A program made the translations under genes and the position numbers. Positions 57,254-64,000 of a stretch of DNA of 64,000 nt are shown here, piece by piece; within the stretch, counting starts at the first letter, position 1, and every line of letters starts with the position of its first letter. A model generated the notes under the pieces. It saw nothing but the letters and a program-made list of their open reading frames with translations. It searched no databases and was not told the DNA's origin. This stretch comes from Subdoligranulum variabile (GTDB lineage Bacteria > Bacillota > Clostridia > Oscillospirales > Ruminococcaceae), in assembly GCA_004554775.1 (NCBI GenBank), contig SFKI01000001.1:62001-126000 (forward strand), given 5' to 3'.

Positions 57254-57436
57254 TGTAGGGGCGGGCACTGCTCGCCCGTGGCAATGGGTGGCAACGTAAG
57301 ATTCTACGGGAGCATATGGAATGCTCCCCTACGGGTTACATCAAATTTTCCGGATGCCGTAGGGGCGGATTCTATATCCGCCCGTGCAATCGTGTGTAGC
57401 GCAAAACGGCGCGGGCGAGCACTGCTCGACCCTACA
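57254..57436. repeat. MITE-like GTAGGGGC repeat, copy 3 (183 bp)
   Basis: Same architecture as the copy at 55622: it starts TGTAGGGGCGGGCAC, has the same internal hairpins, and ends GAGCACTGCTCGACCCTACA with one mismatch in the terminal arm. It lies 40 bp upstream of the GH13 start and may carry or displace its promoter. Confidence 0.8.
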
Positions 57437-57461
57437 CCTGTTCCCCATTTTCAAGGCAAAT

Positions 57462-58001
57462 TTAATGCAAAAACTTCAGCTTTTTCCGCAAAATCAGGCG
57501 GTAATACCGCGTCAGGGCACCGACGGCGCGGTCGCAGAGCCAGAACGAGAGGTTGCCCACAGCCAGCAGCGCGGCCAGCATGGCGACGCCGTCGGCAAGC
57601 AGCTCGTCCAGGATGGCGGGGCCCAGCAGGGCGAACAGCAGCGCGTAAACCAGCACCGTGGCCCCGTTAAAGACCGCGAACTTGATGATCCAGCGCAGCA
57701 GCGTGCTTTTTATGCGTGCCAGCGCCTGCCGCAGAACGGGATAATACCCAATGACGAACACGTAAAAGAACGCCAGCTCCAGCTCCGGCACAAGCAGCAC
57801 CGACAAAATCGACACTGTAGCGTACAAAAGCAGCGCGTACTTGGGGCCGTACTCGTCCAGCACGGGGATGAGCAGGAACGCGGCCAACATCGGCGCGGCG
57901 TAGGTGCCAATCTGCAGCGCCGCGCCCACCAGCAGCAGCACGACCGACAGCGCCCCCAGCACCCCACAGAGGGCAATTTTTTGGCTTTCGGTCTTGCGCA
58001 T
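57462..58001 (-). CDS. small integral membrane protein, ECF S-component-like
   Basis: The 179-residue protein has five or six helices (VLGALSVVLLLVGAALQI, AAFLLIPVLDEYGPKYALLLY, LAFFYVFVIGYYPVLRQAL and others). The N-terminal start RKTESQKIALCGVLGALSVVL recalls substrate-binding S components of ECF transporters, but no vitamin-specific motif is visible. GAAGGAG lies before the ATG. Monocistronic; function unknown. Confidence 0.6.
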   Translation of the reverse strand: MRKTESQKIALCGVLGALSVVLLLVGAALQIGTYAAPMLAAFLLIPVLDEYGPKYALLLYATVSILSVLLVPELELAFFYVFVIGYYPVLRQALARIKSTLLRWIIKFAVFNGATVLVYALLFALLGPAILDELLADGVAMLAALLAVGNLSFWLCDRAVGALTRYYRLILRKKLKFLH

Positions 58002-58058
58002 GGGTGGCTTCTCCTTTGGGCTTTTTGATTTGCTGTGTTCAATTATAGCCGATTTTAA

Positions 58059-58877
58059 CTATTTTTGCAAGTTATTCATTGCAGAAACTGTACAAAATGT
58101 GTAACCCTGCTCCCGGAACCACGCGATGATATCGGGCAGGGCCTTCACGGTCTGGCCGGTGGCTTTGGTGTCGTGCAGCAGCACCACGCAGGTGTCGCGG
58201 CCCTCGGCGTCGCGCTGGATATTGCGCAAAATTTGTGCGGCGTTGGGGTGGCTGGCGGTGGCATCCTCGGCGCAGACGTTCCAATCGATCCAGTGTAGGC
58301 CGCGTTCTTCAGCCTGGGCTTTCAGGCGTTTCATGATGCCGCTGCCGCCGTATTTGTGGCTGACCGTGTTGGTGCTGCCGCCCGGGAACCGCAGCCAGGT
58401 CAGCGCGTCGGCATCCACATAGGGGCTGAGAGCCTCGCGCAATTGCTTGATGTCTTGCCAGAAAGCATCGGTGCTGCGGTAAATTTTGCTGTATTGGTGG
58501 GTGGCGCTGTGCAGCGCGAGCTGGTGCCCTGCGGCGGCGATATCGGCGATTTTGTCCATATGTGCTTCGTTGGCATCCTGTGCGCAGACAAAAAATGTTG
58601 CTGGTACGTGCTCTTTTTCTAAGATTGCGAGAATCTCCGGCGTGTGGGCGCTGGGGCCGTCGTCGAAGGTCAGACAGACGACCTTGGGCACGGCGGTCTC
58701 CCCCGTTTCGCGGGCCGAAGCGGGCGCAGCAAAGCAGTCGTTGGGGGTCGCAGTCTCGGCAAATTCGGCATGGTACAGCAGATGCACCACCCCCGCCAGC
58801 ACCACCACCAGCAGCACCAATACCAGTATAGCGAACCAATTTTGCTGTGTTTCCTCACGATTTTTGCTGCGGCGCAT
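58059..58877 (-). CDS. membrane-anchored polysaccharide deacetylase
   Basis: The 272-residue protein has an N-terminal membrane helix (about 15-35) and a NodB domain: motif 1 TFDDGPSAHT (about 70-79), motif 2 HSATH (zinc histidines), motif 3 RFPGGSTNT, motif 4 DWNVCAEDA and motif 5 VLLHDTKATG. It removes N- or O-acetyl groups from a cell-surface polymer, probably peptidoglycan, giving lysozyme resistance, or takes part in sporulation or cell-wall maturation. All catalytic residues are present. Confidence 0.9.
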   Translation of the reverse strand: MRRSKNREETQQNWFAILVLVLLVVVLAGVVHLLYHAEFAETATPNDCFAAPASARETGETAVPKVVCLTFDDGPSAHTPEILAILEKEHVPATFFVCAQDANEAHMDKIADIAAAGHQLALHSATHQYSKIYRSTDAFWQDIKQLREALSPYVDADALTWLRFPGGSTNTVSHKYGGSGIMKRLKAQAEERGLHWIDWNVCAEDATASHPNAAQILRNIQRDAEGRDTCVVLLHDTKATGQTVKALPDIIAWFREQGYTFCTVSAMNNLQK

Positions 58878-58989
58878 CGTATCCCCTCCCCCGTTTTTTG
58901 TAGTATATATGCGGGTGAGGGGCGGATTATGTGGGAGCCATCACTCCACGCCCATACGTTTTGGCCCCGGAGAGGTCAATCGGAGAGGA

Positions 58990-59026
58990 ATAAAAAAGGG
59001 AGTCACCGCAAGGTGGTGACTCCCGC
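58990..59026 (-). terminator. terminator of trkA-trkH
   Basis: GGGAGTCACC pairs perfectly with GGTGACTCCC; on the minus strand it is followed by TTTTTTATTCC. It lies about 20 bp after the trkH stop. Confidence 0.88.
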
Positions 59027-59043
59027 TATGTATCCTATTCAAA

Positions 59044-60516
59044 TCAAGCGCGCGCTTCCTTAAAAGAAGAAATTCTCTTCTGCCACAGTCTGGGTGAGAA
59101 CAGCGCCAGCATGGGGTAAAGCTCCAGGCGGCCGGCCAGCATGTCGAACGAAAGCAGCAGCTTCGCGGGGGCTGAGAACCCGGCGAAATTGCCCATCGGG
59201 CCAACCACTTCCAGGCCGGGGCCGACGTTGTTGATGCAGGTCAAGACCGATGTAAATGTCGTTACAAGGTCAAATCCATCCAGCGAGATCAGCAGGATCG
59301 ACACAGCCAGCAGCAGCATGTAAATGTTGAAGTAGTTGTGTACGCCGCGCAGCACTTTTTCGTCCAGGGGCTTGCCCTCAAATCGGACGGTCGTCACGGC
59401 GTGGGTATGCAGCATCTTGTTCAGGTCTTGCTTGGCCGCCTTAAAAAAGATGATGATACGCGAGATTTTCAATCCGCCAGCCGTCGAGCCCGCACACGCG
59501 CCGATGAACGTCAGGATGCAGATGATGGTGCGCGCGTAGGTCGGCCAGAGGTTGAAGTCCGCCGACGCGTAGCCCGTGGTGGTGATGATGGACGACACCT
59601 GGAAAAACGCCGTGCGCAGCGCCGTGCCGACGCCGTCGTACAGGTGCAGGATGTTCAGCGTGATGGTGACGGTCGAGAACGCAACGATGCCCAGGTAGGT
59701 CAGCATTTCCTCAGAGCAGAACGCGTCCCGAAAACGACGCAACAGCAAGAAATAATAGAGGTTGAAGTTGATGCCGAACAGCAGCATGAACACGCCGATG
59801 ACGATTTCAAAGTACGGGTTATTGTATGCCCCGACGCTGAGCCCCTTGTTGCTGAAGCCGCCGGTGCCCGCCGTGCCAAACGCGTGGATGAGCGAATCGA
59901 ACAGCGGCATGCCGCCCGCGCAGAGCAGGATCACCTCGGCGAGGGTCATGGCAAAGTAAATAGCGTACAAAATCTTCGCACTATCGCTCAATTTGCTGGA
60001 AATCTTACCCACCGTCGGGCCGGGGACCTCGGCGCGCATCAGGTGCATGGCGCGGCCATCGGTCATGGGCAGCACAGCCATGGCAAGCACCAGCACGCCC
60101 ATGCCGCCCACCCAATGCGCGAAGCTGCGCCAAAAAAGTGTGCCATGGCTCAGCACTTCAACGTCGGTCAAAATCGTGGAGCCAGTGGTCGTAAAGCCGG
60201 AGACCGTCTCGAAAAACGCGTCAATAAACGACGGTATTTCGCCGGAAATTACAAACGGCAGTGCGCCGAACGCACTCATCAGCACCCAGACCAGCGCCAC
60301 GATGGCAAGGCCGTCGCGCGCGAAGATGGTGGTGTTCTTGGGCGTGCGCAGGCTGGCCGCAAGGCCCAGCACTGCCAGCAGCACCGCAGGCAACAAAAAT
60401 GCAGGCAGCAGATACCACTCGCCATAGCAGGCGGCGCAAAGCATCGGGAAAAGCATCAAAACAGCTTCGATACAAAAGATGCGCCCCAGCACAAAGGCAA
60501 CCATTTTATAATTCAT
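59044..60516 (-). CDS. trkH: TrkH/KtrB-type potassium channel subunit
   Basis: The 490-residue protein has eight to ten membrane helices in four M1-P-M2 repeats. The four selectivity-filter loops are visible: SGFTTTGSTILTD, FGTAGTGGFSNKG, IITTTGYASADFN and INNVGPGLEVVG, each with the central Gly. It imports K+ together with TrkA. It lies 10 bp downstream of trkA in the same operon. Confidence 0.93.
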   Translation of the reverse strand: MNYKMVAFVLGRIFCIEAVLMLFPMLCAACYGEWYLLPAFLLPAVLLAVLGLAASLRTPKNTTIFARDGLAIVALVWVLMSAFGALPFVISGEIPSFIDAFFETVSGFTTTGSTILTDVEVLSHGTLFWRSFAHWVGGMGVLVLAMAVLPMTDGRAMHLMRAEVPGPTVGKISSKLSDSAKILYAIYFAMTLAEVILLCAGGMPLFDSLIHAFGTAGTGGFSNKGLSVGAYNNPYFEIVIGVFMLLFGINFNLYYFLLLRRFRDAFCSEEMLTYLGIVAFSTVTITLNILHLYDGVGTALRTAFFQVSSIITTTGYASADFNLWPTYARTIICILTFIGACAGSTAGGLKISRIIIFFKAAKQDLNKMLHTHAVTTVRFEGKPLDEKVLRGVHNYFNIYMLLLAVSILLISLDGFDLVTTFTSVLTCINNVGPGLEVVGPMGNFAGFSAPAKLLLSFDMLAGRLELYPMLALFSPRLWQKRISSFKEARA

Positions 60517-60526
60517 GGCCGCGCCC

Positions 60527-61891
60527 TCACTTTACGATGTCACGCAGGGCGTGCAGGGTGGTATCGGTGGTCACAATTACCACGTCGTCGCCCTCCTGCA
60601 AGGCGTCTGCACCCGAGGGTATGACCGGTGCGCCGTTCTGCCGCACAATGCCCGCGACGAGCATGCCTTCCCGCAGGTTCAAATCTTTTAACGGTACACC
60701 GATAAAAGGCAGGCCCGGGCCAACGTTGAACTCAAGCGCTTCCACGCGTCCGTCCACAAGGCGGTGCAGCGTCTTGATATTGTCAGAGTCAAAACTATTT
60801 TGCATCGCACGCACATAACGGGCAATCGTTTCGCTGGTAACGGCAGCGGTCGAAACCACGCTGTCCACCAGGCCCTTGTGGTTCGCCAGCTCGGCAAAAC
60901 TGGGGCGGTTGATCTTGGCAACGACCTTGCAGTTTTCAAACTGGCTGGCGTACATTGCCAGAATGATGTTCGTTTCGTCCAGGCCGGTCAGCGGCACAAA
61001 GGCGTCCATTTCGTCGATGCGCTCCTCGCTGAGCAGCTCACTGTCGGCACCGTCGCCATGGATGACCAGCGCGCCGGGGAACTTTTCGCTCATCGCCTGG
61101 CAGCGCGCGGCGTCGGAATCAATGACCGTTACGCGCTTCTGGATGTCTTGCAGCTCTTTGACGAGGTAGTACGCGATGCGGCTGGCGCCGACGATCATCA
61201 CGTTGTTGGCGCGCTCTTTGAAGATGTTCAGCTTGCGGAAGAAGCTTTCTAGGTCGCGGGCGCTGGCGGTCAGGTAGATTTTATCACCCTTTTGCAGCAC
61301 GGTCGCGCCGGTGGGTATGATGGTCTGCTGGCCGCGGGCGACCGCGCAGATCAGGATCTTGACGCGGATGTTGCGGTACAGATCGCTCAGCTGCAAGCCA
61401 TCGAGGGGGTTGCCCTCGCCGATGCGGTACTCGACAAGTTCAAACCGCTGGCGGCAGAACTGCTCGCGCTTGATGGCACTGGGGAAGCGCAGCACGCGGG
61501 CGATCTCGCGCGCGGTGGCCTTTTCGGGGTTGACGACCATCGACAGGCCAAGCTCCTCGCGCATGAAGTGGAGCTGCTTTTCATACTCCGGGTTGCGGAT
61601 GCGCGCAATTGTGTGCGGTGTACCGAGCTTTTTTGCCACCAGGCAGGCCAGGATATTCGTCTCGTCGCTGGATGTGGTGGCGATCAGCAGGTCGGCACCG
61701 CCCTCAAACGCATCCTTCTGGACATCGTAGCAGCCGCCGTTGCCCGCCACGCCGCGGACATCGTAGATGTTTACAATGCTCTCGATCAGGTCAGGGTTTT
61801 GGTCAATAACAACAATATCGTGCTTTTGCGCCGCAAGCTGGGCCGTCAGGACGCGCCCGACCTTGCCCAGACCAACAACCACGATTCTCAT
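60527..61891 (-). CDS. trkA: Trk potassium uptake regulator TrkA
   Basis: The 454-residue protein has two RCK repeats, each a Rossmann domain plus a TrkA_C domain: GLGKVGRVLTAQL with VVIDQNPD (residues 7-35) and IVGASRIAYYLVKEL with VIDSDAAR (about 232-262). It binds NAD(H) or ATP and gates TrkH. The ATG at 61891 follows GAGGAGAAAATT; 12 additional upstream codons are unsupported. A good promoter lies 65 bp upstream. Confidence 0.93.
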   Translation of the reverse strand: MRIVVVGLGKVGRVLTAQLAAQKHDIVVIDQNPDLIESIVNIYDVRGVAGNGGCYDVQKDAFEGGADLLIATTSSDETNILACLVAKKLGTPHTIARIRNPEYEKQLHFMREELGLSMVVNPEKATAREIARVLRFPSAIKREQFCRQRFELVEYRIGEGNPLDGLQLSDLYRNIRVKILICAVARGQQTIIPTGATVLQKGDKIYLTASARDLESFFRKLNIFKERANNVMIVGASRIAYYLVKELQDIQKRVTVIDSDAARCQAMSEKFPGALVIHGDGADSELLSEERIDEMDAFVPLTGLDETNIILAMYASQFENCKVVAKINRPSFAELANHKGLVDSVVSTAAVTSETIARYVRAMQNSFDSDNIKTLHRLVDGRVEALEFNVGPGLPFIGVPLKDLNLREGMLVAGIVRQNGAPVIPSGADALQEGDDVVIVTTDTTLHALRDIVK

Positions 61892-61955
61892 AATTTTCTC
61901 CTCTAATTTCGGGCAGAAGCGGCCCAAAAGCGTACACTTCTACAGTAGTAAGCCT

Positions 61956-61983
61956 ATTATAGCAAAGCCGCGCAAAAATGCAA
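61956..61983 (-). promoter_or_regulatory. trkA-trkH promoter
   Basis: Minus strand TTGCAT (61978-61983), 16-bp spacer, TATAAT (61956-61961). Confidence 0.75.
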
Positions 61984-62024
61984 GGGGCAGTGGTTGGCCA
62001 CACTTCCCGAAAGGGGATGAGGCA

Positions 62025-62114
62025 ATGCGTTTTACATTGACTTTCCATATCGGTCACAAGACCGTTACGCTGAGTTTCGTAGTAAAAAGCAAGAACCGCC
62101 ACCCCGGCAGGTGA
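62025..62114 (+). CDS. putative 29-residue peptide
   Basis: The ATG is preceded by GGGGATGAGG. The peptide (MRFTLTFHIGHKTVTLSFVV then KSKNRHPGR) alternates hydrophobic and polar residues and ends basic. Its 3' end overlaps a hairpin (62091-62121, AGAACCGCCACC with GGTGACGGTTCT) that may terminate it. I have an impression of similar short peptides in related gut Clostridia but cannot verify this. Confidence 0.35.
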   Translation: MRFTLTFHIGHKTVTLSFVVKSKNRHPGR

Positions 62115-62286
62115 CGGTTCTTCCATGAATTAGTCTCCTAAAAGGGCCAACCGCTTGTCGCAGCGCCTTTTCTATATTCATTATATCTGGCCCCGGCAGG
62201 ACTGTCAAGCCTGTTTTTGGGGCTTTTTGTGTATGTTTTCGGCTTATAAAACGCAATGTGTGTTCAAAAGCGTGTTCACGAAAAGC

Positions 62287-62322
62287 AAAAGAGCGTAAGA
62301 ACCAACGTTCCTACGCCCTTTT
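62287..62322 (-). terminator. terminator after tRNA-Leu
   Basis: On the minus strand AAGGGCGTAGGAAC pairs with GTTCTTACGCTCTT, followed by TTGCTTTTCG, starting 4 bp after the tRNA 3' end. Confidence 0.8.
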
Positions 62323-62325
62323 AGC

Positions 62326-62409
62326 TGGTGCGGAAGATGGGACTTGAACCCACACGTCATAGACACACGCACCTCAAACGTGCCTGTCTGCCGATTCCAG
62401 CACTTCCGC
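62326..62409 (-). tRNA. tRNA-Leu (anticodon GAG)
   Basis: 84 nt with encoded CCA. Acceptor stem GCGGAAG/CTTCCGC; the D arm contains TGGAATCGGCA; anticodon stem CACGT/GCGTG with loop TTGAGGT gives anticodon GAG; a long type II variable arm as expected for leucine; T arm GGGTTCAAGTCCC. Confidence 0.93.
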
Positions 62410-62433
62410 AAATCGCATTTGACTGCAAGAAAG

Positions 62434-62463
62434 ATTCTAGCACATTTGGGGGTATAAAGTCAA
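62434..62463 (-). promoter_or_regulatory. tRNA-Leu promoter
   Basis: Minus strand TTGACT (62458-62463), 18-bp spacer, TAGAAT (62434-62439), 25 bp before the mature 5' end. Confidence 0.75.
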
Positions 62464-62549
62464 GTCCTATTTTGTATTTATTTTCCTGTCCTATAAAGCA
62501 ACCGCTCCAACCGTTCCTATCGTTCATCACCGTTATTTTGACTCGCAAA

Positions 62550-62770
62550 CCGTTCGTAGGGACGGTGTTCGCCCCTACGGCCCTCATATGGTTATGTGTA
62601 GGGGGCGGCGTTGCGGGGTCGCGTAGCGATCAATTCCCCAGTGGGGCATTAAACCGCACGAGCGGGCCAGCTTTGCTGGATGGCGGCCATCGTTTTGGCC
62701 GCCAAACGCCGACGCCCCGGCAATTACGCGCACCTTACGGGCGGATATGGAATCCGCCCCTACGCATGGG
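62550..62770. repeat. GTAGGGGC-family intergenic repeats, copy 4 (mosaic)
   Basis: A short hairpin CGTAGGGACGG...CGCCCCTACGG, then GTAGGGGGCGGCGTTGCGGGGTCGC-type sequence with internal hairpins (CGGCGTT...AACGCCG; TGGCGGCC/GGCCGCCA), closing with GGGCGGATATGGAATCCGCCCCTACG. The last part is the same GGGGCGGAT...ATCCGCCC unit found inside copies 2 and 3. It lies between tRNA-Leu and clpB. Confidence 0.6.
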
Positions 62771-62784
62771 GATGGGTGCCGCCT

Positions 62785-64000
62785 TTACCGCAAAAATAAC
62801 CGGCCCTCGCCGTCCGCATCCACGGTCAGGGTATCCCCGGCTGCGTGGGCACCGGCGATGATCTCTTTCGCAATCATCGTCTCCACGTGGGATTGGATGT
62901 ACCGCTTCAACGGGCGGGCACCGTAGATCGGGTCGTAGCCGCCGTCGATGATGGAGTTCTTGGCGGCGTCGGTCACAACAAGGTTCAGCTGCTTGTCGGC
63001 CAGGCGCTTGCGCAGGTCAGTTAGCATTAAGTCAACGATACTGCCAACTTCCTGCTTGGTCAGGCTCTTGTAGTAGACGATGTCGTCCAGACGGTTGAGG
63101 AACTCAGGGCGGAACTGCCGTTTCAGCAGCTGGTCGATCGCGTTCTTCGCTTCGTCGGACAGGTCGTTCTTGCCCTCGGCGCGGCGCTTCTCCAAATCTT
63201 CCAGAATGAGGTCGGAGCCAAGGTTCGAGGTCAGGATAATAACGGTGTTCTTAAAGTCCACCGTGCGGCCCTGGCTGTCGGTGATGCGGCCATCGTCGAG
63301 CACCTGCAGCAGAATATTAAATACGTCAGGATGTGCTTTTTCCACTTCATCGAACAGCACAACGCTGTAGGGGTGACGGCGCACAGCTTCGGTCAGCTGG
63401 CCGCCCTCCTCGTAGCCGACATATCCCGGGGGCGCACCGATCAGACGAGATACGCTGAATTTCTCCATATACTCGGTCATGTCGATACGCACCATGTTCT
63501 TCTCATCGTCGAACAGGGACTGTGCCAGGGCCTTGGCCAGTTCGGTCTTGCCGACGCCGGTCGGGCCTAAGAACAAGAAGCTGCCGATGGGTCTGTTCGG
63601 ATTAGCAATCCCGGCGCGAGAGCGCAAGATAGCGTCCGAGACCTTTTGCACGGCTTCGTCCTGACCAATTACACGCTGATGCAGCACATCGGGCAGGCGC
63701 AGCAGCTTTTCGCGCTCGCCCTCGACCAGCTTCGCCACGGGGATGCCCGTCCAGCGGGCCACGATGCGGGCGATTTCCTCATCGGTCACGCGGTCACGCA
63801 GCAGGCTGGATTCCTTCTTTTCCTCGGCGATTTTTTCCTCGGCTTCCAACTCACGCTGCAGCTGCGGCAGCTTGCCGTATTGCAGCTCGCCAGCCTTGGC
63901 GTAGTCGCCGGTGCGGGTAGCCTTTTCGATTTCCGTCTTGGTAGATTCAACGTCAGCACGTAAACTTTGTACTTTGTTGACGGCGTTTTTCTCGTTTTCC
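62785..64000 (-). CDS. clpB: ATP-dependent chaperone ClpB, 5' part outside window
   Basis: About 405 codons of the C-terminal half are visible; the frame continues past the right edge, where the middle-domain coiled coil reads KATRTGDYAKAGELQYGKLP. NBD2: Walker A GPTGVGKTELAKAL, Walker B VVLFDEVEKAHPDVF, IGAPPGYVGYEEGGQ pore loop, RPEFLNRLDD arginine finger and GARPLKRYI sensor 2. ClpB resolves aggregates with DnaK. The DGEGRLFLR C-terminus matches the usual family end loosely. Confidence 0.95.
   Translation of the reverse strand, partial: ENEKNAVNKVQSLRADVESTKTEIEKATRTGDYAKAGELQYGKLPQLQRELEAEEKIAEEKKESSLLRDRVTDEEIARIVARWTGIPVAKLVEGEREKLLRLPDVLHQRVIGQDEAVQKVSDAILRSRAGIANPNRPIGSFLFLGPTGVGKTELAKALAQSLFDDEKNMVRIDMTEYMEKFSVSRLIGAPPGYVGYEEGGQLTEAVRRHPYSVVLFDEVEKAHPDVFNILLQVLDDGRITDSQGRTVDFKNTVIILTSNLGSDLILEDLEKRRAEGKNDLSDEAKNAIDQLLKRQFRPEFLNRLDDIVYYKSLTKQEVGSIVDLMLTDLRKRLADKQLNLVVTDAAKNSIIDGGYDPIYGARPLKRYIQSHVETMIAKEIIAGAHAAGDTLTVDADGEGRLFLR

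Noticed and set aside
1..64000. CRISPR arrays, rRNA genes and insertion-sequence transposases
   Set aside because: No regularly spaced repeats, no rRNA-like sequence and no transposase motifs were seen in the window.

Overview
The window looks like a chromosomal segment of a gut-type, moderately GC-rich Firmicute (class Clostridia, Oscillospiraceae; a Faecalibacterium/Gemmiger/Subdoligranulum-like lineage is my best guess). This is inferred from gene content (plant-glycan hydrolases, alternative arabinose and rhamnose enzymes, a TrkA-TrkH pair, a sortase-linked conjugation module). It has not been tested by any database search.

Layout. (1) 1-10.2 kb: a plant cell-wall glycan locus, with a rightward operon (GH2, GH35-like, GH43, sugar isomerase-like TIM barrel), an ElaA-type acetyltransferase and a leftward GH78 rhamnosidase / GH43 pair. 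(2) 10.3-29.7 kb: mobile-element module 1. It has regulators (Cys-rich KTR protein, XRE, sigma-like), a type IV secretion core (VirB2-like pilin, VirB6-like, M23 hydrolase, VirB4 ATPase), a RelBE-type toxin-antitoxin pair, a degenerate recombinase-like protein, a class B sortase and a 2360-residue SpaA/Cna_B-repeat adhesin. No relaxase or coupling protein is visible. (3) 29.8-41.5 kb: L-arabinose genes (kinase, araA, araD, fsa) and L-rhamnose genes (rhaB, an isomerase of the fucose/arabinose type, rhaD, fucO), each with an AraC-type regulator. (4) 41.6-50.0 kb: mobile-element module 2, with a ParR/ParM-like partition pair and iterated repeats, a frameshifted M20/M28-like peptidase, a zinc-ribbon protein, a stand-alone NAD-ligase Ia domain, a decayed helicase, a YqaJ recombinase, Xis and a Tn916-type integrase that ends directly before ychF. 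(5) 50.0-64 kb: housekeeping and accessory chromosome: ychF, mtnN, a GntR-controlled ABC cluster, a GH13 enzyme bracketed by two copies of a MITE-like repeat, a membrane protein, a polysaccharide deacetylase, trkA-trkH, tRNA-Leu(GAG) and the C-terminal half of clpB.

How the parts fit. The glycosidases of region 1 should release galactose, L-arabinose and L-rhamnose from arabinogalactan or rhamnogalacturonan side chains, and region 3 holds the enzymes that degrade the last two. The two mobile modules share a control element: TCCGCA-like hexamers repeated at 11-bp spacing, 40-41 bp upstream of a -10 box, in front of virB2, virB4 and xis. This suggests one element, with the sugar genes as cargo or with the element rearranged around them.

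The most unusual signals are this three-site operator family, two paralogous ~200-nt leader RNAs that each end in an intrinsic terminator (upstream of the zinc-ribbon gene and of the yqaJ operon), a terminator between the virB4 promoter and its gene, and an adhesin that stops three residues after its FPQTG sorting motif.
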